From: Psychrobacter sp. MF31
GTDB lineage: Bacteria > Pseudomonadota > Gammaproteobacteria > Pseudomonadales > Moraxellaceae
NCBI RefSeq assembly: GCF_012847335.1
Contig: NZ_JABBDX010000001.1
Location: forward strand, 558,001 to 622,000
Reading direction: 5' to 3'
Length of the DNA stretch: 64,000 nt
How positions within the stretch are numbered: position 1 is the first letter of the stretch; each line of letters starts with the position of its first letter. Positions 46,992-58,128 of this stretch are shown piece after piece. The notes under the pieces are model-generated. The model was not told the origin of the DNA and searched no databases. It worked only from the letters and a program-made list of their open reading frames with translations. Position numbers and translations under genes: made by a program.

Positions 46992-48173
46992 TTAGCGCTG
47001 CTGCCAAATAGCCACTTGACCGCTTTGACTTTGAGTCAATAAGCGATTGTTCACCACTTGAAGGCTGGTCAGCGCCCCTTTGGTTTGCGATCGGCTAACA
47101 ATGTTGCCAGAATTTGGGTCAAATAAATGCACCACGCCATCCAAATCACCAACCGCGATATAATTGCCAATCATCGCAGGATTGGTCAGCTTTCGATACG
47201 CTAGTGCGTCACTTGACCAAAGCTCTTTTCCAGAGCTGCGATCATAAGCCACCACTTTGCCATCAAGGCTTGTGGCAATTAGCTGGCGACTATTTACCGC
47301 AAGCGATTTTAAGCTTGCAAGCTCATTGACAAACATCACTTGTTTTGATGCCAGATCAATGCCAATCAATTGACCGCTATAGCTGATGGCAAATAACTGA
47401 TTATTATCAACGATTGGTGCGCCATCAACGTCGCTCATGCGCTCAATCTCGCTGCTACCAACGCCTACGCCCACGCGGCGCGACCAAATAGGCAAGCCAT
47501 TATCGGTTGTGATGGCATGAAGCCTGCCGTCTGCGGTTGCAAGCAATACCGTTTTGCTGTCTAACAAGGTGGGCTTTGCCGTTCCGCGAATGCTAATGTC
47601 CGGAACTTGGGTAGCAAACTGCCAAACTGGCTGACCAGATTGCAGTGATAGCCCTTGCAAAAAGCCATCATTAGCTGAAACAATCACCCGATTATTACTA
47701 ATCAGGGCAGGTGATAATACTGTCCCTGACAATTGCTGCTGCCAACGCTTTGCTCCCGTTAAACTGTCAAATGCCATCACTTGACCGCTTCGAGTACTGA
47801 CCACTGCCGTTTGACTTAGGGCATCAAGTGCCACGCCGCCGGTGATTTGATCGCCAACATTGAGCGACCAAAGGCGAGCGCCATTATTATCAAAACCGCT
47901 TAAATCGCCAGCGCGTGAGGCGATAACAATTTGACCATTATCATAGCCCACTTGCAAATCAAGCGGGTCTTTTTGGCTTGCCTTTTTATTATCAACGCTT
48001 GCCCCAAAAACAGGCTGAAGAATATTGACCGGATTGGCAATTTGAACCAATTTGGTCGGCTCATGAACCACAGGCTTAATGCCGCGATTACAGCCTACCG
48101 TAGCCACTGCCATCACCGCAATGATAGCCACGTTTGTTACCGAGCGCTTTAGGGTGCAATTTGATAAAGTCAT
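46992..48173 (-). CDS. bamB: Outer membrane assembly lipoprotein BamB
   Basis: 393 residues from the ATG at 48173; the open frame goes 24 codons further without a ribosome site. Scaffold of the BAM complex that inserts beta-barrel proteins. The signal ends VATVGC, a somewhat unusual lipobox. The rest is an eight-bladed PQQ-like propeller with repeated blade motifs: ITGGVALDALSQTAVVSTRSGQVMAFDSLTGAKRWQQ, VIVSANDGFLQGLSLQSGQPVWQF, VLLATADGRLHAITTDNGLPIWSR, IATSLDGKVVAYDRSSGKELWSS. It lies between yfgM and der, as in other gammaproteobacteria. Confidence 0.95.
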   Translation of the reverse strand: MTLSNCTLKRSVTNVAIIAVMAVATVGCNRGIKPVVHEPTKLVQIANPVNILQPVFGASVDNKKASQKDPLDLQVGYDNGQIVIASRAGDLSGFDNNGARLWSLNVGDQITGGVALDALSQTAVVSTRSGQVMAFDSLTGAKRWQQQLSGTVLSPALISNNRVIVSANDGFLQGLSLQSGQPVWQFATQVPDISIRGTAKPTLLDSKTVLLATADGRLHAITTDNGLPIWSRRVGVGVGSSEIERMSDVDGAPIVDNNQLFAISYSGQLIGIDLASKQVMFVNELASLKSLAVNSRQLIATSLDGKVVAYDRSSGKELWSSDALAYRKLTNPAMIGNYIAVGDLDGVVHLFDPNSGNIVSRSQTKGALTSLQVVNNRLLTQSQSGQVAIWQQR

Positions 48174-48303
48174 TAGGGTCTCACTACCATCATGTTGCAG
48201 CTGATCAATTTTCATTTTGCTGCTTGTTAACATCACAAAAACCAAAAATATCAGCCGCCATCTTATAAGATTTGCGCGTAAGCTTTGGTATATTTATGGT
48301 GAC

Positions 48304-49095
48304 TTACGCCGGATCACTCAAAGAAGGCGCATCTACTGCCAAATCCTGAGCTTGTGAATTAGGCTCAGGCTCTTGAATTAGGCTATTTTTTTCGCGAATG
48401 GGGTCAACGCTGATCCCAAGGCTTTCCATTTTAAGCGCCAATACGGCTCGCGATTCCTCACGTTTACTCAGCTGTGACCACGCGTTTTTATAAGCTTTAA
48501 TTGCCGCCTCTTTATCGTTTTTTACCAAATAAATATCGCCAAGCAAAATTTGCTGACTGGCTAAAAACGCATCCGGCATTTCTGATTGTGCCTCAGTCAT
48601 TGCCGCATCCTGATTGCCTGCTGCTAAAAGCGACTCAGCATAACGAAGCCTTGTGATCGCTTTTAGCCCCTCATCGCCCAAATCAATGGCTAACGCTTGT
48701 TTTAATGTGGCGCTTGCGGCTTTAAAGTCATCATTATCTACCTCTTGACGCGCTTTAATCATCAATGCTTGCCACGCATAAACGGAGCTGCCATGCGATT
48801 TGACCAAGGTGTCAATCTGCTTATTTAAAGTATCTTGATCTTTGCTTAATGCCGACTTCGCTTCAGTTTCTAAATCAGGATTTTGGGCAGCTAAATTGAC
48901 TTTTTCGTTCAATTGCTGAATATCAGCATATTGGTCAGCGGCAACCGTATCGACGCGAGCATGATTGTTTTGCCAATACGTCCAGCCAAAGTAGCCAGCC
49001 AGCGCCAGTAAAATGACAGTAATAATATAACTGCCGTACTGCTTAAGCGCTTGCATGGAATTGTCCGCTTCAGGCGAAATTGGGGATTGAGCCAT
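48304..49095 (-). CDS. yfgM: YfgM-like periplasmic TPR protein, ancillary translocon subunit
   Basis: 263 residues. A short cytoplasmic N-terminus and one membrane helix (YIITVILLALAGYFGWTYW, about 22-40) precede a periplasmic TPR-like helical domain (residues 55-220). In E. coli YfgM binds SecYEG with PpiD and links to periplasmic chaperones. The tail is longer than in E. coli (206 residues) and ends in an acidic Asp/Ala/Ser-rich stretch. The call rests on topology, TPR pattern and its place between hisS and bamB. Confidence 0.88.
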   Translation of the reverse strand: MAQSPISPEADNSMQALKQYGSYIITVILLALAGYFGWTYWQNNHARVDTVAADQYADIQQLNEKVNLAAQNPDLETEAKSALSKDQDTLNKQIDTLVKSHGSSVYAWQALMIKARQEVDNDDFKAASATLKQALAIDLGDEGLKAITRLRYAESLLAAGNQDAAMTEAQSEMPDAFLASQQILLGDIYLVKNDKEAAIKAYKNAWSQLSKREESRAVLALKMESLGISVDPIREKNSLIQEPEPNSQAQDLAVDAPSLSDPA

Positions 49096-49177
49096 GGTGT
49101 TTTACCTAAAAAATAGTCGCTAAAAACTGATGATCAAATGATTACCAGACCGCTTTTGAACAAAAACCTTCGTTAAC

Positions 49178-50470
49178 TTAACCTGAAAAGTTTTTTTCAT
49201 CAAATAGCCAGTCCCAAGCTTGGCTTGATTGCTCACCCGACTGCATATTTTTAATGCTCAGCGTTTTATGCGTAATTTCATCTTGCGCCAAAATTACTGT
49301 AAGCTTCGCGCCCGATTTGTCCGCTTTTTTCATTTGGGTTTTAAGGCTGGTAGCACTTGCCATTTTTACGCGTAAATCAGGACGCTTGATCCGCAAAGTC
49401 TGCGCATAATTTATCGCATCGCTAAACACCTCAGGATGAGCTGCCACAAACACCTCACAGCTTGAGCGCGCCTCAAACGGCGCAACCGCTTCAATAAGCA
49501 ATAATAACCGCTCAAGCCCCATCGCAAAACCAACGGCAGGCTCAGATTTGGCGGCTTTGCCAGAATCAGTACCCGTTCCCATGGATTTTAGCTGACCGAT
49601 CAAACCATCATATCGACCGCCCGCGCAAACGGTGGCTTGACTGCCAAGCTTATCGGTCACCCATTCAAACACGGTTTTATTATAATAATCCAAACCGCGA
49701 ACCAAATGCGGGTTGATGACATACTCAATGCCTAAGGCGTCCAAATAACGCTTCACTTGCTCAAAATGCTCGCGGCTGTCCTCACCTAAAAAGTCGGCAA
49801 GCTTTGGTGCACCTTGAAGCAGCGCTTGGGTTTTGGCATCTTTACTATCAAGAATTCGCAGCGGATTGGTCGTTAACCGGCGGCGGCTGTCCTCATCAAG
49901 ATCATCTTGCTTGTCAGTTAAATAAGCCACCAATGCATCACGGTAAGCTTTGCGCTCATCAATCTCACCAAGCGAATTTAATTGCAAATGAACGTGGTCT
50001 GCAATGCCAAATTCTTGCCAAAACAGTGTGGTCATGGCAATGACTTCGGCATCGGCATCAGGCAGAGGACTGCCAAAACTTTCCACGCCCAATTGGTGAA
50101 ATTGACGGTAGCGACCTTTTTGCGGTCGCTCATAGCGAAACATGGGTCCCATGTACCAAAGCTTTGGGGTATCACCGCGAAGCAAGTTGTGCTCAATAAC
50201 CGCGCGAACGGCTCCTGCGGTGCCTTCAGGTCGCAAGGTGAGTGGCGTTGGCGGCTCAGACTTGTCGGTAAAACTGTACATTTCTTTTTCGACAATATCC
50301 GTTGCCCCGCCAATAGCTCGAGCAAACAAATCGGTTTGCTCAACAATCGGCAAGCGCATGTGCTCAAAGCCAAAGCGCCCTAAAACGTCTGCCAATACCG
50401 ACTCTAAATACAGCCAATCTGCCGATTGCGGCGGCAAAATATCATTAAACCCTTTAATCGCTTTAATCAT
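49178..50470 (-). CDS. hisS: Histidine--tRNA ligase
   Basis: 430 residues from the ATG at 50470. Class II synthetase: motif 2 is in [19 protein letters not shown] and [26 protein letters not shown], the histidine-specific block in [14 protein letters not shown], and motif 3 in [15 protein letters not shown]. The C-terminal anticodon-binding domain ([23 protein letters not shown]) is complete. Starts about 80 bases after ispG, with GAGG before the ATG. Confidence 0.96.
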   Translation of the reverse strand: MIKAIKGFNDILPPQSADWLYLESVLADVLGRFGFEHMRLPIVEQTDLFARAIGGATDIVEKEMYSFTDKSEPPTPLTLRPEGTAGAVRAVIEHNLLRGDTPKLWYMGPMFRYERPQKGRYRQFHQLGVESFGSPLPDADAEVIAMTTLFWQEFGIADHVHLQLNSLGEIDERKAYRDALVAYLTDKQDDLDEDSRRRLTTNPLRILDSKDAKTQALLQGAPKLADFLGEDSREHFEQVKRYLDALGIEYVINPHLVRGLDYYNKTVFEWVTDKLGSQATVCAGGRYDGLIGQLKSMGTGTDSGKAAKSEPAVGFAMGLERLLLLIEAVAPFEARSSCEVFVAAHPEVFSDAINYAQTLRIKRPDLRVKMASATSLKTQMKKADKSGAKLTVILAQDEITHKTLSIKNMQSGEQSSQAWDWLFDEKNFSG

Positions 50471-50551
50471 CAGCGCTATTATCCTCAAGTTTTTATGACC
50501 GCCCTTAGCGGTAATTTAAAAATGTATCAAATTATAAATTTTATAAAAAAG

Positions 50552-51667
50552 CTATTTTACCCGAATAATTTCATTTTCGCGCGCTTTTGCTTGGATTTCG
50601 ACCTGCTCGCGAACCATTTTTTCAATTTCATCCACCAAGTTATTGGTATCTATCAAATGACTTTTTTCGCCCATTCGGTAAACAAGAGACTTTGGCGCGG
50701 CGCCCACAATTCCGATGTCAGCTTCTTTGGCCTCCCCTGGACCGTTAACTTTACAGCCAATCACCGACAAATCAAGAGGTTCGCGGATATCTTCAAGCCT
50801 AGCCTCAAGGGCAGTCATGACTTTAATCACATCAAACTCTTGCCGCGAGCAGCTCGGACAAGCAATAAAGTTGACGCCATTTGAGCGAATATTCAGCGAT
50901 TTTAAAATATCAAAGCCGATTTTGATTTCTTCTTCTGGCTCAGCAGCTAAAGAGATGCGCATGGTGTCGCCAATACCATCAAGCAATAAGCTACCAAGGG
51001 CAATGGCAGACTTAACCGTTCCGGTTCGATAAACGCCGGCTTCGGTGACCCCTAAATGCAGTGGATTGTCGATTTGTGCGGAGATTAAGCGATACGCATC
51101 AAGGGTCAAAAACACGTTACTGGCTTTCACGGAGATTTTAAATTGGTCAAAATTCAGCTTATCTAAAATGTCAATATGGCGCATGGCGGATTCGAGCATC
51201 GCCTCACCAGTAGGCTCGGTGTATTTACGCTGAATGTCTTTTTCAAGTGATCCTGCATTCACGCCAATTCGGATAGGAATATTATGATGGCGCGCACAAG
51301 CTACCACTTCGCGGACTTTGGCATCGTTACCAATGTTACCGGGGTTAATTCGTAAGCAATCCGCTCCGGCTTCGGCAACTGCTAGCGCAATTTTATGGTC
51401 AAAATGAACGTCGGCAACGAGAGGCACGCTGACCAATTTGCGGATTTTACCAAACGCTTCAACCGATTCCATCGTTGGGGTCGAGACGCGCATAAAGTCT
51501 GCCCCTGCCGCAACGCAGCGCTCAATTTGCGCAACGGTTGCTGCCACATCGCAAGTATCGGTATTGGTCATACTTTGAACGCTGATGGGCGCATCGCCAC
51601 CGATTGCGACATCACCCACAAAGATTTTTTTGGTGGGGCGGCGTTTGATGGGGGATGGCGTGCTCAT
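50552..51667 (-). CDS. ispG: 4-hydroxy-3-methylbut-2-enyl diphosphate synthase
   Basis: 371 residues. Penultimate step of the MEP isoprenoid pathway, a [4Fe-4S] enzyme reduced by flavodoxin or ferredoxin. Seen: [22 protein letters not shown], the TIM barrel with [12 protein letters not shown] and LRINPGNIG, and the cluster ligands in [15 protein letters not shown] and [16 protein letters not shown]. In E. coli rodZ lies between pilF and ispG; here pilW precedes ispG directly. Confidence 0.97.
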   Translation of the reverse strand: MSTPSPIKRRPTKKIFVGDVAIGGDAPISVQSMTNTDTCDVAATVAQIERCVAAGADFMRVSTPTMESVEAFGKIRKLVSVPLVADVHFDHKIALAVAEAGADCLRINPGNIGNDAKVREVVACARHHNIPIRIGVNAGSLEKDIQRKYTEPTGEAMLESAMRHIDILDKLNFDQFKISVKASNVFLTLDAYRLISAQIDNPLHLGVTEAGVYRTGTVKSAIALGSLLLDGIGDTMRISLAAEPEEEIKIGFDILKSLNIRSNGVNFIACPSCSRQEFDVIKVMTALEARLEDIREPLDLSVIGCKVNGPGEAKEADIGIVGAAPKSLVYRMGEKSHLIDTNNLVDEIEKMVREQVEIQAKARENEIIRVK

Positions 51668-51737
51668 ACAAAAATCCTTTGGTAAAACGGCAATTAAAAC
51701 GCAGTATTATGAAAATTTGATTAAAATGATGACCAAT

Positions 51738-52607
51738 TTAGCGCCAAGTTGCGCTCGCAGGATTACTTAGCCAACCTTTGAGCGTTTTAGCTTCATCGCT
51801 TAAAGGATATGCTGATAACAATTGCTGCGATAGCTTTTGGCGGGTCACCATATCTTTTTGCGCGGCGGCAAGTTTTATACCTTGAAGCAGCAGTCTTGGG
51901 CTGTTTTTATCTTGAACCAATTGCAGCGTTTCATCATAAAGCTGCTGAGCTTGCGGAATGCGGTTTTGCTCAAGCAGCAAATCAACCAGTTCAATATGCG
52001 CAATCAGGCTGTTACGATTGCCTTCAATGGCGCGAATAAAGGCTTTGGTCGCTGCCGCTTTATTATTTAATTTTAAATAGGTTCGACCCAAATTTTCAAG
52101 CGCGCCAATGCGACCGTCATAACCAAGCGCAGACCCTGCAATTTCAAACTGCGCTGCCGCCTCACTATAACGCTTCATTTGCGACAAATATACGCCGTAA
52201 TTGTTACGCACCTGATCAAAGTCTTTGTCAATAGCAATGGCTTTTTTAAAATACTCGTCGGCTTTTGCCAAATTAATCGCGCTGCCTTCTTGCTGCAATA
52301 GCACGCCCATCATATCATAGGCAGGCGCGTATCGGCTATCGGCGGCAAAGGCTTTTTCAAGCTGCTGCTGGGCGGCATCTAGCTTATTTTCACGGATATA
52401 TTGCGCGGCTAACGCGGTGCGAACGCGAGCGATTTCTTTTTTATCCAAATTGCGCTTGTTGCTTGGCTGAGTGCTCGTTTGGTAGCGCGTGTTGCCAAGC
52501 GCGTCAGTATTAGGAACGCTTTGACAGCCGATTAAGGCGCTAAAAATTAGCACCCCTGCCCCAAACTTCATCACCTTGTGTTGCGCCACACCAAAAACCG
52601 CTTGCAT
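51738..52607 (-). CDS. pilW: Type IV pilus biogenesis lipoprotein PilW/PilF
   Basis: 289 residues from the ATG at 52607, which has GAGGTGAAATC before it; the longer frame overlaps rlmN and is rejected. The lipoprotein signal ends SALIGC. Six TPR-like repeats follow, for example VRTALAAQYIRENKLDAAQQQLEKAFAAD and VRNNYGVYLSQMKRYSEAAAQFEIAG. In Pseudomonas PilF this protein guides the PilQ secretin to the outer membrane. Placed between rlmN and ispG as in other gammaproteobacteria. Confidence 0.92.
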   Translation of the reverse strand: MQAVFGVAQHKVMKFGAGVLIFSALIGCQSVPNTDALGNTRYQTSTQPSNKRNLDKKEIARVRTALAAQYIRENKLDAAQQQLEKAFAADSRYAPAYDMMGVLLQQEGSAINLAKADEYFKKAIAIDKDFDQVRNNYGVYLSQMKRYSEAAAQFEIAGSALGYDGRIGALENLGRTYLKLNNKAAATKAFIRAIEGNRNSLIAHIELVDLLLEQNRIPQAQQLYDETLQLVQDKNSPRLLLQGIKLAAAQKDMVTRQKLSQQLLSAYPLSDEAKTLKGWLSNPASATWR

Positions 52608-52731
52608 GATTTCACCTCGAAGTAATTTTTTTACAACCCATCCATGATAACTGTTGTTATTTAAAAGCCGTTGATCTTTAAAACTATTATTTCTAAAAAA
52701 TCTTGATAAGAAAAGCTGATAATAATTTTGG

Positions 52732-53970
52732 CTAAGCGCTAACGCTATTTTGCTGCTGATTGGCTTTTTGTTGAACAGACTTTTGCCAGTTTGCTGAGCG
52801 GCGCGTTTTGTCCGCGACTTGACCGACCAATTGACCACAAGCCGCGTCAATGTCATCACCGCGCGTTTGCCGAACCGTACAAACAAAGCCGGCTTGGTTT
52901 AAAATGTTGCTAAACGCATGAATCCGGTTGTTGCTTGAGCGTTGATACGGCGCGTGCGGAAACGGGTTAAACGGGATTAAATTGATTTTGCTGGGCAAAT
53001 CTTTTAACAGCGCGACCAATTGGCGGGCATGATCATCGCTGTCATTAACTCCGCCAAGCATCACGTATTCAATGGTGACATGTTTTTTATGGCGCGGATT
53101 GACATCGCAAACGTAATTTTTCGCCGCAGCCATCAACTCTTTTAGCGGGTATTTTTTATTAATGGGTACCAATTCATTACGAAGTTCATCGTTTGGCGCA
53201 TGCAAGGAGATGGCAAGCGCCACATCAATGTCTTTTGCCAACTCATACATTTTTGGCACAACGCCTGAGGTCGACAAGGTTACGCGGCGTTTTGATAGCC
53301 CATAAGCGTGATCGCTCAGCATAATCGTCATGGCACTTACGACCGGTTGATAATTGAGCAGCGGCTCGCCCATCCCCATCATCACCACGTTGGTTACCTG
53401 ATTTTCCCAAGCGCTGTGGTCGATACCTGTCAAATCACCACTATCATCACTCATATAGGATGCGTTAGCAACCCAAAGCTGACCGATAATTTCAGCGGCG
53501 CTCAAATCACGCTCAAAGCCTTGCTTGCCGGTACTGCAAAAGCTGCAATCAAGCGCGCAGCCGACTTGCGAGGAAATGCAAAGCGTTTTGCGACCGTTGG
53601 CTTTGTTGTCCTCCGCCGGAATCAACACCGTTTCAACCAGTGATCCGCCTGCCACTTCAAACACCCATTTTCGTGTGCCATCTTCGCTATATTTGCGGTG
53701 AACGACTTTTGGCGGCGTGACGCAAGCATGACTGGCAAGCTTTGTCCGAAGCGCTCTGCTTAAATTGGTCATTTGCTCAAAGTCAGTGACGCCAAACTGA
53801 TAAATCCACTTCATCACCTGCGTCGCCCGAAACGGTTTTTCGCCAATGGTTTTAAAAAACTCACCCAACTGTAGCTCAGTCATCCCAAGTAAATTGGTCT
53901 TAGCAACCGCTTCATCAACCATCGCAATGGCAGTTGGGGTAAACATTTCAGGCGAGCAGCTTGCTGACAT
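52732..53970 (-). CDS. rlmN: 23S rRNA / tRNA adenine-C2 methyltransferase RlmN
   Basis: 412 residues. Radical SAM enzyme methylating A2503 of 23S rRNA and A37 of some tRNAs. The cluster triad CxxxCxxC is in [20 protein letters not shown], followed by [19 protein letters not shown] and [12 protein letters not shown]. The mechanistic Cys is in [20 protein letters not shown]. The first 25 residues and the Gln/Asn-rich C-terminal 25 are extra compared with E. coli. The stop lies about 125 bases before pilW. Confidence 0.96.
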   Translation of the reverse strand: MSASCSPEMFTPTAIAMVDEAVAKTNLLGMTELQLGEFFKTIGEKPFRATQVMKWIYQFGVTDFEQMTNLSRALRTKLASHACVTPPKVVHRKYSEDGTRKWVFEVAGGSLVETVLIPAEDNKANGRKTLCISSQVGCALDCSFCSTGKQGFERDLSAAEIIGQLWVANASYMSDDSGDLTGIDHSAWENQVTNVVMMGMGEPLLNYQPVVSAMTIMLSDHAYGLSKRRVTLSTSGVVPKMYELAKDIDVALAISLHAPNDELRNELVPINKKYPLKELMAAAKNYVCDVNPRHKKHVTIEYVMLGGVNDSDDHARQLVALLKDLPSKINLIPFNPFPHAPYQRSSNNRIHAFSNILNQAGFVCTVRQTRGDDIDAACGQLVGQVADKTRRSANWQKSVQQKANQQQNSVSA

Positions 53971-54102
53971 AAGAGTGACCTTTTTAAATAATAATAAATT
54001 GCGGCTTGCTATTATAAACGATTGATAACACTAATGAAATTGTAAATATGACCGTAACTTTATTTTTCAATTGATAGTTAACGTTTGCTTTAAAAAAATA
54101 AT

Positions 54103-54136
54103 AAAACGGCTTATACCCAAAGATATAAGCCGTTTT
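54103..54136 (-). terminator. Rho-independent terminator after ndk
   Basis: AAAACGGCTTATA pairs perfectly with TATAAGCCGTTTT over an 8-base loop. On the minus strand it is followed by ATTATTTTTTT, fitting the end of ndk. Confidence 0.9.
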
Positions 54137-54188
54137 GCGTAATCAGGCGTTGATAACCCCTTTTTACGCGTCAATGATGATGCTTGGA

Positions 54189-54620
54189 TTAACGCTTACG
54201 TGGGCAAACTTCGTCATCATTAAAGAAGTAGCTGATTTCACGCTTGGCAGATTCGGCAGAGTCTGAACCATGAACGGCATTTTCATCGATGCTGCTTGCA
54301 AAATCGGCGCGGATGGTACCTTTATCGGCATCGGCTGGGTTGGTTGCACCCATGATTTCGCGGTGCTTAGCAATGGCGTTGTCACCTTCTAGTACCGATA
54401 CAAGTACGGGACCTGAGGTCATAAACGATTTCAAATCATTATAAAATGGGCGCTCAGCGTGCTCAGCGTAAAAACCGCCAGCTTTTTCATCGTCAAGCTG
54501 GATCATTTTAGCCGCGACAATGTTAAGACCTGCTTTTTCAAAACGGTCGTAAATTTCGCCGATGTGGTTGCCGCCAACGGCGTCAGGTTTGATGATTGAT
54601 AACGTACGTTCAATAGCCAT
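54189..54620 (-). CDS. ndk: Nucleoside diphosphate kinase
   Basis: 143 residues, the usual length, from the ATG at 54620 with AGGAG upstream. Balances nucleoside triphosphate pools through phospho-His117, seen in ENAVHGSDS. Other blocks: [30 protein letters not shown] and [19 protein letters not shown]. Heads the conserved minus-strand series that continues with rlmN, though its own terminator separates the two. Confidence 0.97.
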   Translation of the reverse strand: MAIERTLSIIKPDAVGGNHIGEIYDRFEKAGLNIVAAKMIQLDDEKAGGFYAEHAERPFYNDLKSFMTSGPVLVSVLEGDNAIAKHREIMGATNPADADKGTIRADFASSIDENAVHGSDSAESAKREISYFFNDDEVCPRKR

Positions 54621-54715
54621 GAAAAGCTCCTGCTTCATTATAGTTAATTTTGTCTTACAGTTGACCTTGAAGTCAGATTGATTCCAAGGTGGGATTACAG
54701 CGGTAAAGTTAACGA

Positions 54716-56008
<1,293 letters not shown>

Positions 56009-56076
56009 TCATCCTCTTAGTGATGTAATAACTGTGCTAAAAAACACGGTCAAGCAAACTTTAAAACGGTTTAAAA

Positions 56077-57342
56077 TTAAGCAGAAATACTCATCAATTG
56101 CCAAGCGCCATCAACCAACGCCAAGCGGTGCGTTAATTTATTTGGAATATCCTCTTGACTTAATGGCAGGGTCACACAAGCGCCCAAATCGCGAAGCTCA
56201 TGGATCGTTTTTTGTAGCGCTGCTGATTGCTTAGTATCAGCCGATTGCAAATCTGCAAAATCAACCACGACAATTTTGGGGGCAGTAAGTGCAATGTGAT
56301 TGACCAATCGGCTCACATCTAAACTAAATCCCGTTGCCGCGCGCCGCGACTGACTTTTTTTGCCATCAAAGCGACCACCACGAACTAAAGGCTGCGACTC
56401 ATTATTGATATAGCCGTTAAATACGATACCGGTATGGTAGTGATAGCCGGACAGTTCAGTGACATCAATGCTCACTTGGCACTGCCATTGCTTCTCTAAA
56501 TGCGCTTTTAAGGTCATCAAATCAGCCGCCGCTTCCATCAATACCGCATCAGCTTTGGCAGCTTGCGATAGCGTTTGCAAAAGTGTTGGAATATCATGAC
56601 CAAACCGCGCCAGCGCATAAAAGTCATCGCCCATGGCAAACGATTGACAAAAGCGTTTGAGCTCAGGTAAGTTTTTATTGGCATAAAATTGCATCAACTG
56701 TTGGCTGTCATCCTCGGTCAGTTCAGCAAGCAATGATAAGCGCTCAAAAATCGCCACATGACCCAAATCAATATGCAGCTGAGCGTTTAAGTTTAACTCA
56801 CTGAGCATGGCAAACAGCATGTCAATCAGCTCAATGTCAGCGGCAAGGGCTGTACAACCAAAGATTTCAGCGCCCAGTTGCAACGGCGTTCTTGAACCGA
56901 AAAGCCCATTTGGCAGGGTATGAATGACTTGACCGGCGTAGCAATAGCGCGCGATTCCCATCCCACCATGATGGCGATCGATTCGCAAAATTTGCGGCGT
57001 GATATCCGCGCGAAGCCCCATCAAGCGACCCGTCAATTGATCGATGATTTTAAAGGTTTGGCGTTTTAAATCCTCTGAGGCATCACTTAATAAGGATTCA
57101 GTGAACTCAATCATCGGCGGGCTGACTAACTGATAACCGTGAGAAATCAGCTTTTGGATCAAGCTATGGCGAAGCACTTCTTGCTTTTGGGCATCGTCAA
57201 ATAAGACATCGCTGACCCCATCAGGAAGCAGCCAATTGCTTGCCACTTCATGGTCAAAATTGCGATAAGGAAGGTGCGGGATCTTAGGGAAATCATCCCC
57301 TTGATCGGCGGCAGGTTGAGCTAAATGAGAACAAACAGACAC
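56077..57342 (-). CDS. hisZ: ATP phosphoribosyltransferase regulatory subunit HisZ
   Basis: 421 residues. HisRS-like protein without aminoacylation function that activates short-form HisG and mediates histidine feedback. Synthetase-like blocks: NWLLPDGVSDVLFDDAQKQEVLR, the motif-2-like MGLRADITPQILRIDRHH and ARYCYAGQVIHT, then PLQLGAEIFG. The catalytic HisRS motif 3 is replaced by RGGRFDGKKSQSRRAATGFSLDVSRLV. Its presence implies that this organism has the short HisG, encoded elsewhere. A true hisS lies at 49178-50470. Confidence 0.93.
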   Translation of the reverse strand: MSVCSHLAQPAADQGDDFPKIPHLPYRNFDHEVASNWLLPDGVSDVLFDDAQKQEVLRHSLIQKLISHGYQLVSPPMIEFTESLLSDASEDLKRQTFKIIDQLTGRLMGLRADITPQILRIDRHHGGMGIARYCYAGQVIHTLPNGLFGSRTPLQLGAEIFGCTALAADIELIDMLFAMLSELNLNAQLHIDLGHVAIFERLSLLAELTEDDSQQLMQFYANKNLPELKRFCQSFAMGDDFYALARFGHDIPTLLQTLSQAAKADAVLMEAAADLMTLKAHLEKQWQCQVSIDVTELSGYHYHTGIVFNGYINNESQPLVRGGRFDGKKSQSRRAATGFSLDVSRLVNHIALTAPKIVVVDFADLQSADTKQSAALQKTIHELRDLGACVTLPLSQEDIPNKLTHRLALVDGAWQLMSISA

Positions 57343-57679
57343 AATAAATCCTTGTTTGGCATAGCGCTTGCCAATAGGCGCGGCATAACTCGAACTAACA
57401 TTTTTTAATTAAAGGCTTATCATTATTAAAAATTGTAGCGGTTTTATGCAATAAATTTTCAAGGCACTTTATCATCAAGTTTAGCATAATCGCTAAGGCT
57501 CGCCTAGTCACAATTGGGTTAATTGTGCCGCTTATTTTATTCAAGCCGTAGTTTTTGTATGGCTATTTGCTTGTCAATTAGAATAAGCCCTTCCCTTCAA
57601 GCTTGAGCTAAGTAGAAAATGTGATCAACTCCTTATAGCAGTCATGTTACACTAACCCATCACTTATTTTGGAGGAGTT
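57343..57679. other. Intergenic region between divergent hisZ and the DUF2237 gene
   Basis: 337 AT-rich bases. An inverted repeat CACAATT-GGGTT-AATTGTG lies at 57509-57527. An extended -10 (TG-T-TACACT, 57645-57653) about 25 bases before the DUF2237 ATG is the likely promoter of that gene. Nothing else stands out. Confidence 0.45.
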
Positions 57680-58069
57680 ATGTCGCAAGATTATCATCCC
57701 AATCCGGCAATCAATCAAACCAACGTGCTAGGAACAGCGCTTGCCAGCTGCTGCTTTGATCCGATCACCGGCTATTATCGCAACGGCTTTTGTCACACGG
57801 GTAACTTTGATACCGGTCAGCATACCGTTTGCGCCAAAATGACCAGCGAATTTTTAAACTTTTCGGCAAGTCGCGGCAATGATTTAATCACCCCGCTTCC
57901 TGAATTTAATTTTCCAGGGCTAAAACCGGGAGATTTTTGGTGCATTTGTGCCCTCAGATGGGTGGAAGCGCTTGATTTTGACGTTGCCCCGCCGCTTAAA
58001 TTGACCGCTTGCCATGAAAGTTTACTCACCCTTGTGGACATTGAAACGCTCAAACGCTTTGCGATTTAA
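57680..58069 (+). CDS. DUF2237 family protein
   Basis: 129 residues, cytoplasmic. The family pattern is clear: NVLGTALASCCFDPITGYYRNGFCHTGNFDTGQHTVCAKMTSEFLNFSASRGNDLITPLPEFNFPGLKPGDFWCICALRWVEAL. It carries five conserved Cys and the closing W-x-C-x-C-A-x-R-W motif. The function of the family is unknown; the Cys and His set would suit metal binding, but that is inference. GGAGGAG stands right before the ATG, so expression should be good. Lies 59 bases ahead of corA. Confidence 0.9.
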   Translation: MSQDYHPNPAINQTNVLGTALASCCFDPITGYYRNGFCHTGNFDTGQHTVCAKMTSEFLNFSASRGNDLITPLPEFNFPGLKPGDFWCICALRWVEALDFDVAPPLKLTACHESLLTLVDIETLKRFAI

Positions 58070-58128
58070 GTCAGCATTTATCCGATCACTTAATTTTTGA
58101 AACTTAAATTTTGAAAAAAGGAGGGGGC

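Noticed and set aside
52608-52886. N-terminal extension of PilW reaching into rlmN
   Set aside because: It would place 93 residues before a perfect lipoprotein signal and bypass a strong ribosome site at 52607.
57509-57527. Inverted repeat CACAATT-N5-AATTGTG as an operator or terminator
   Set aside because: No T-run on either side and not positioned at the recognised promoter; kept only as a note on the intergenic region.
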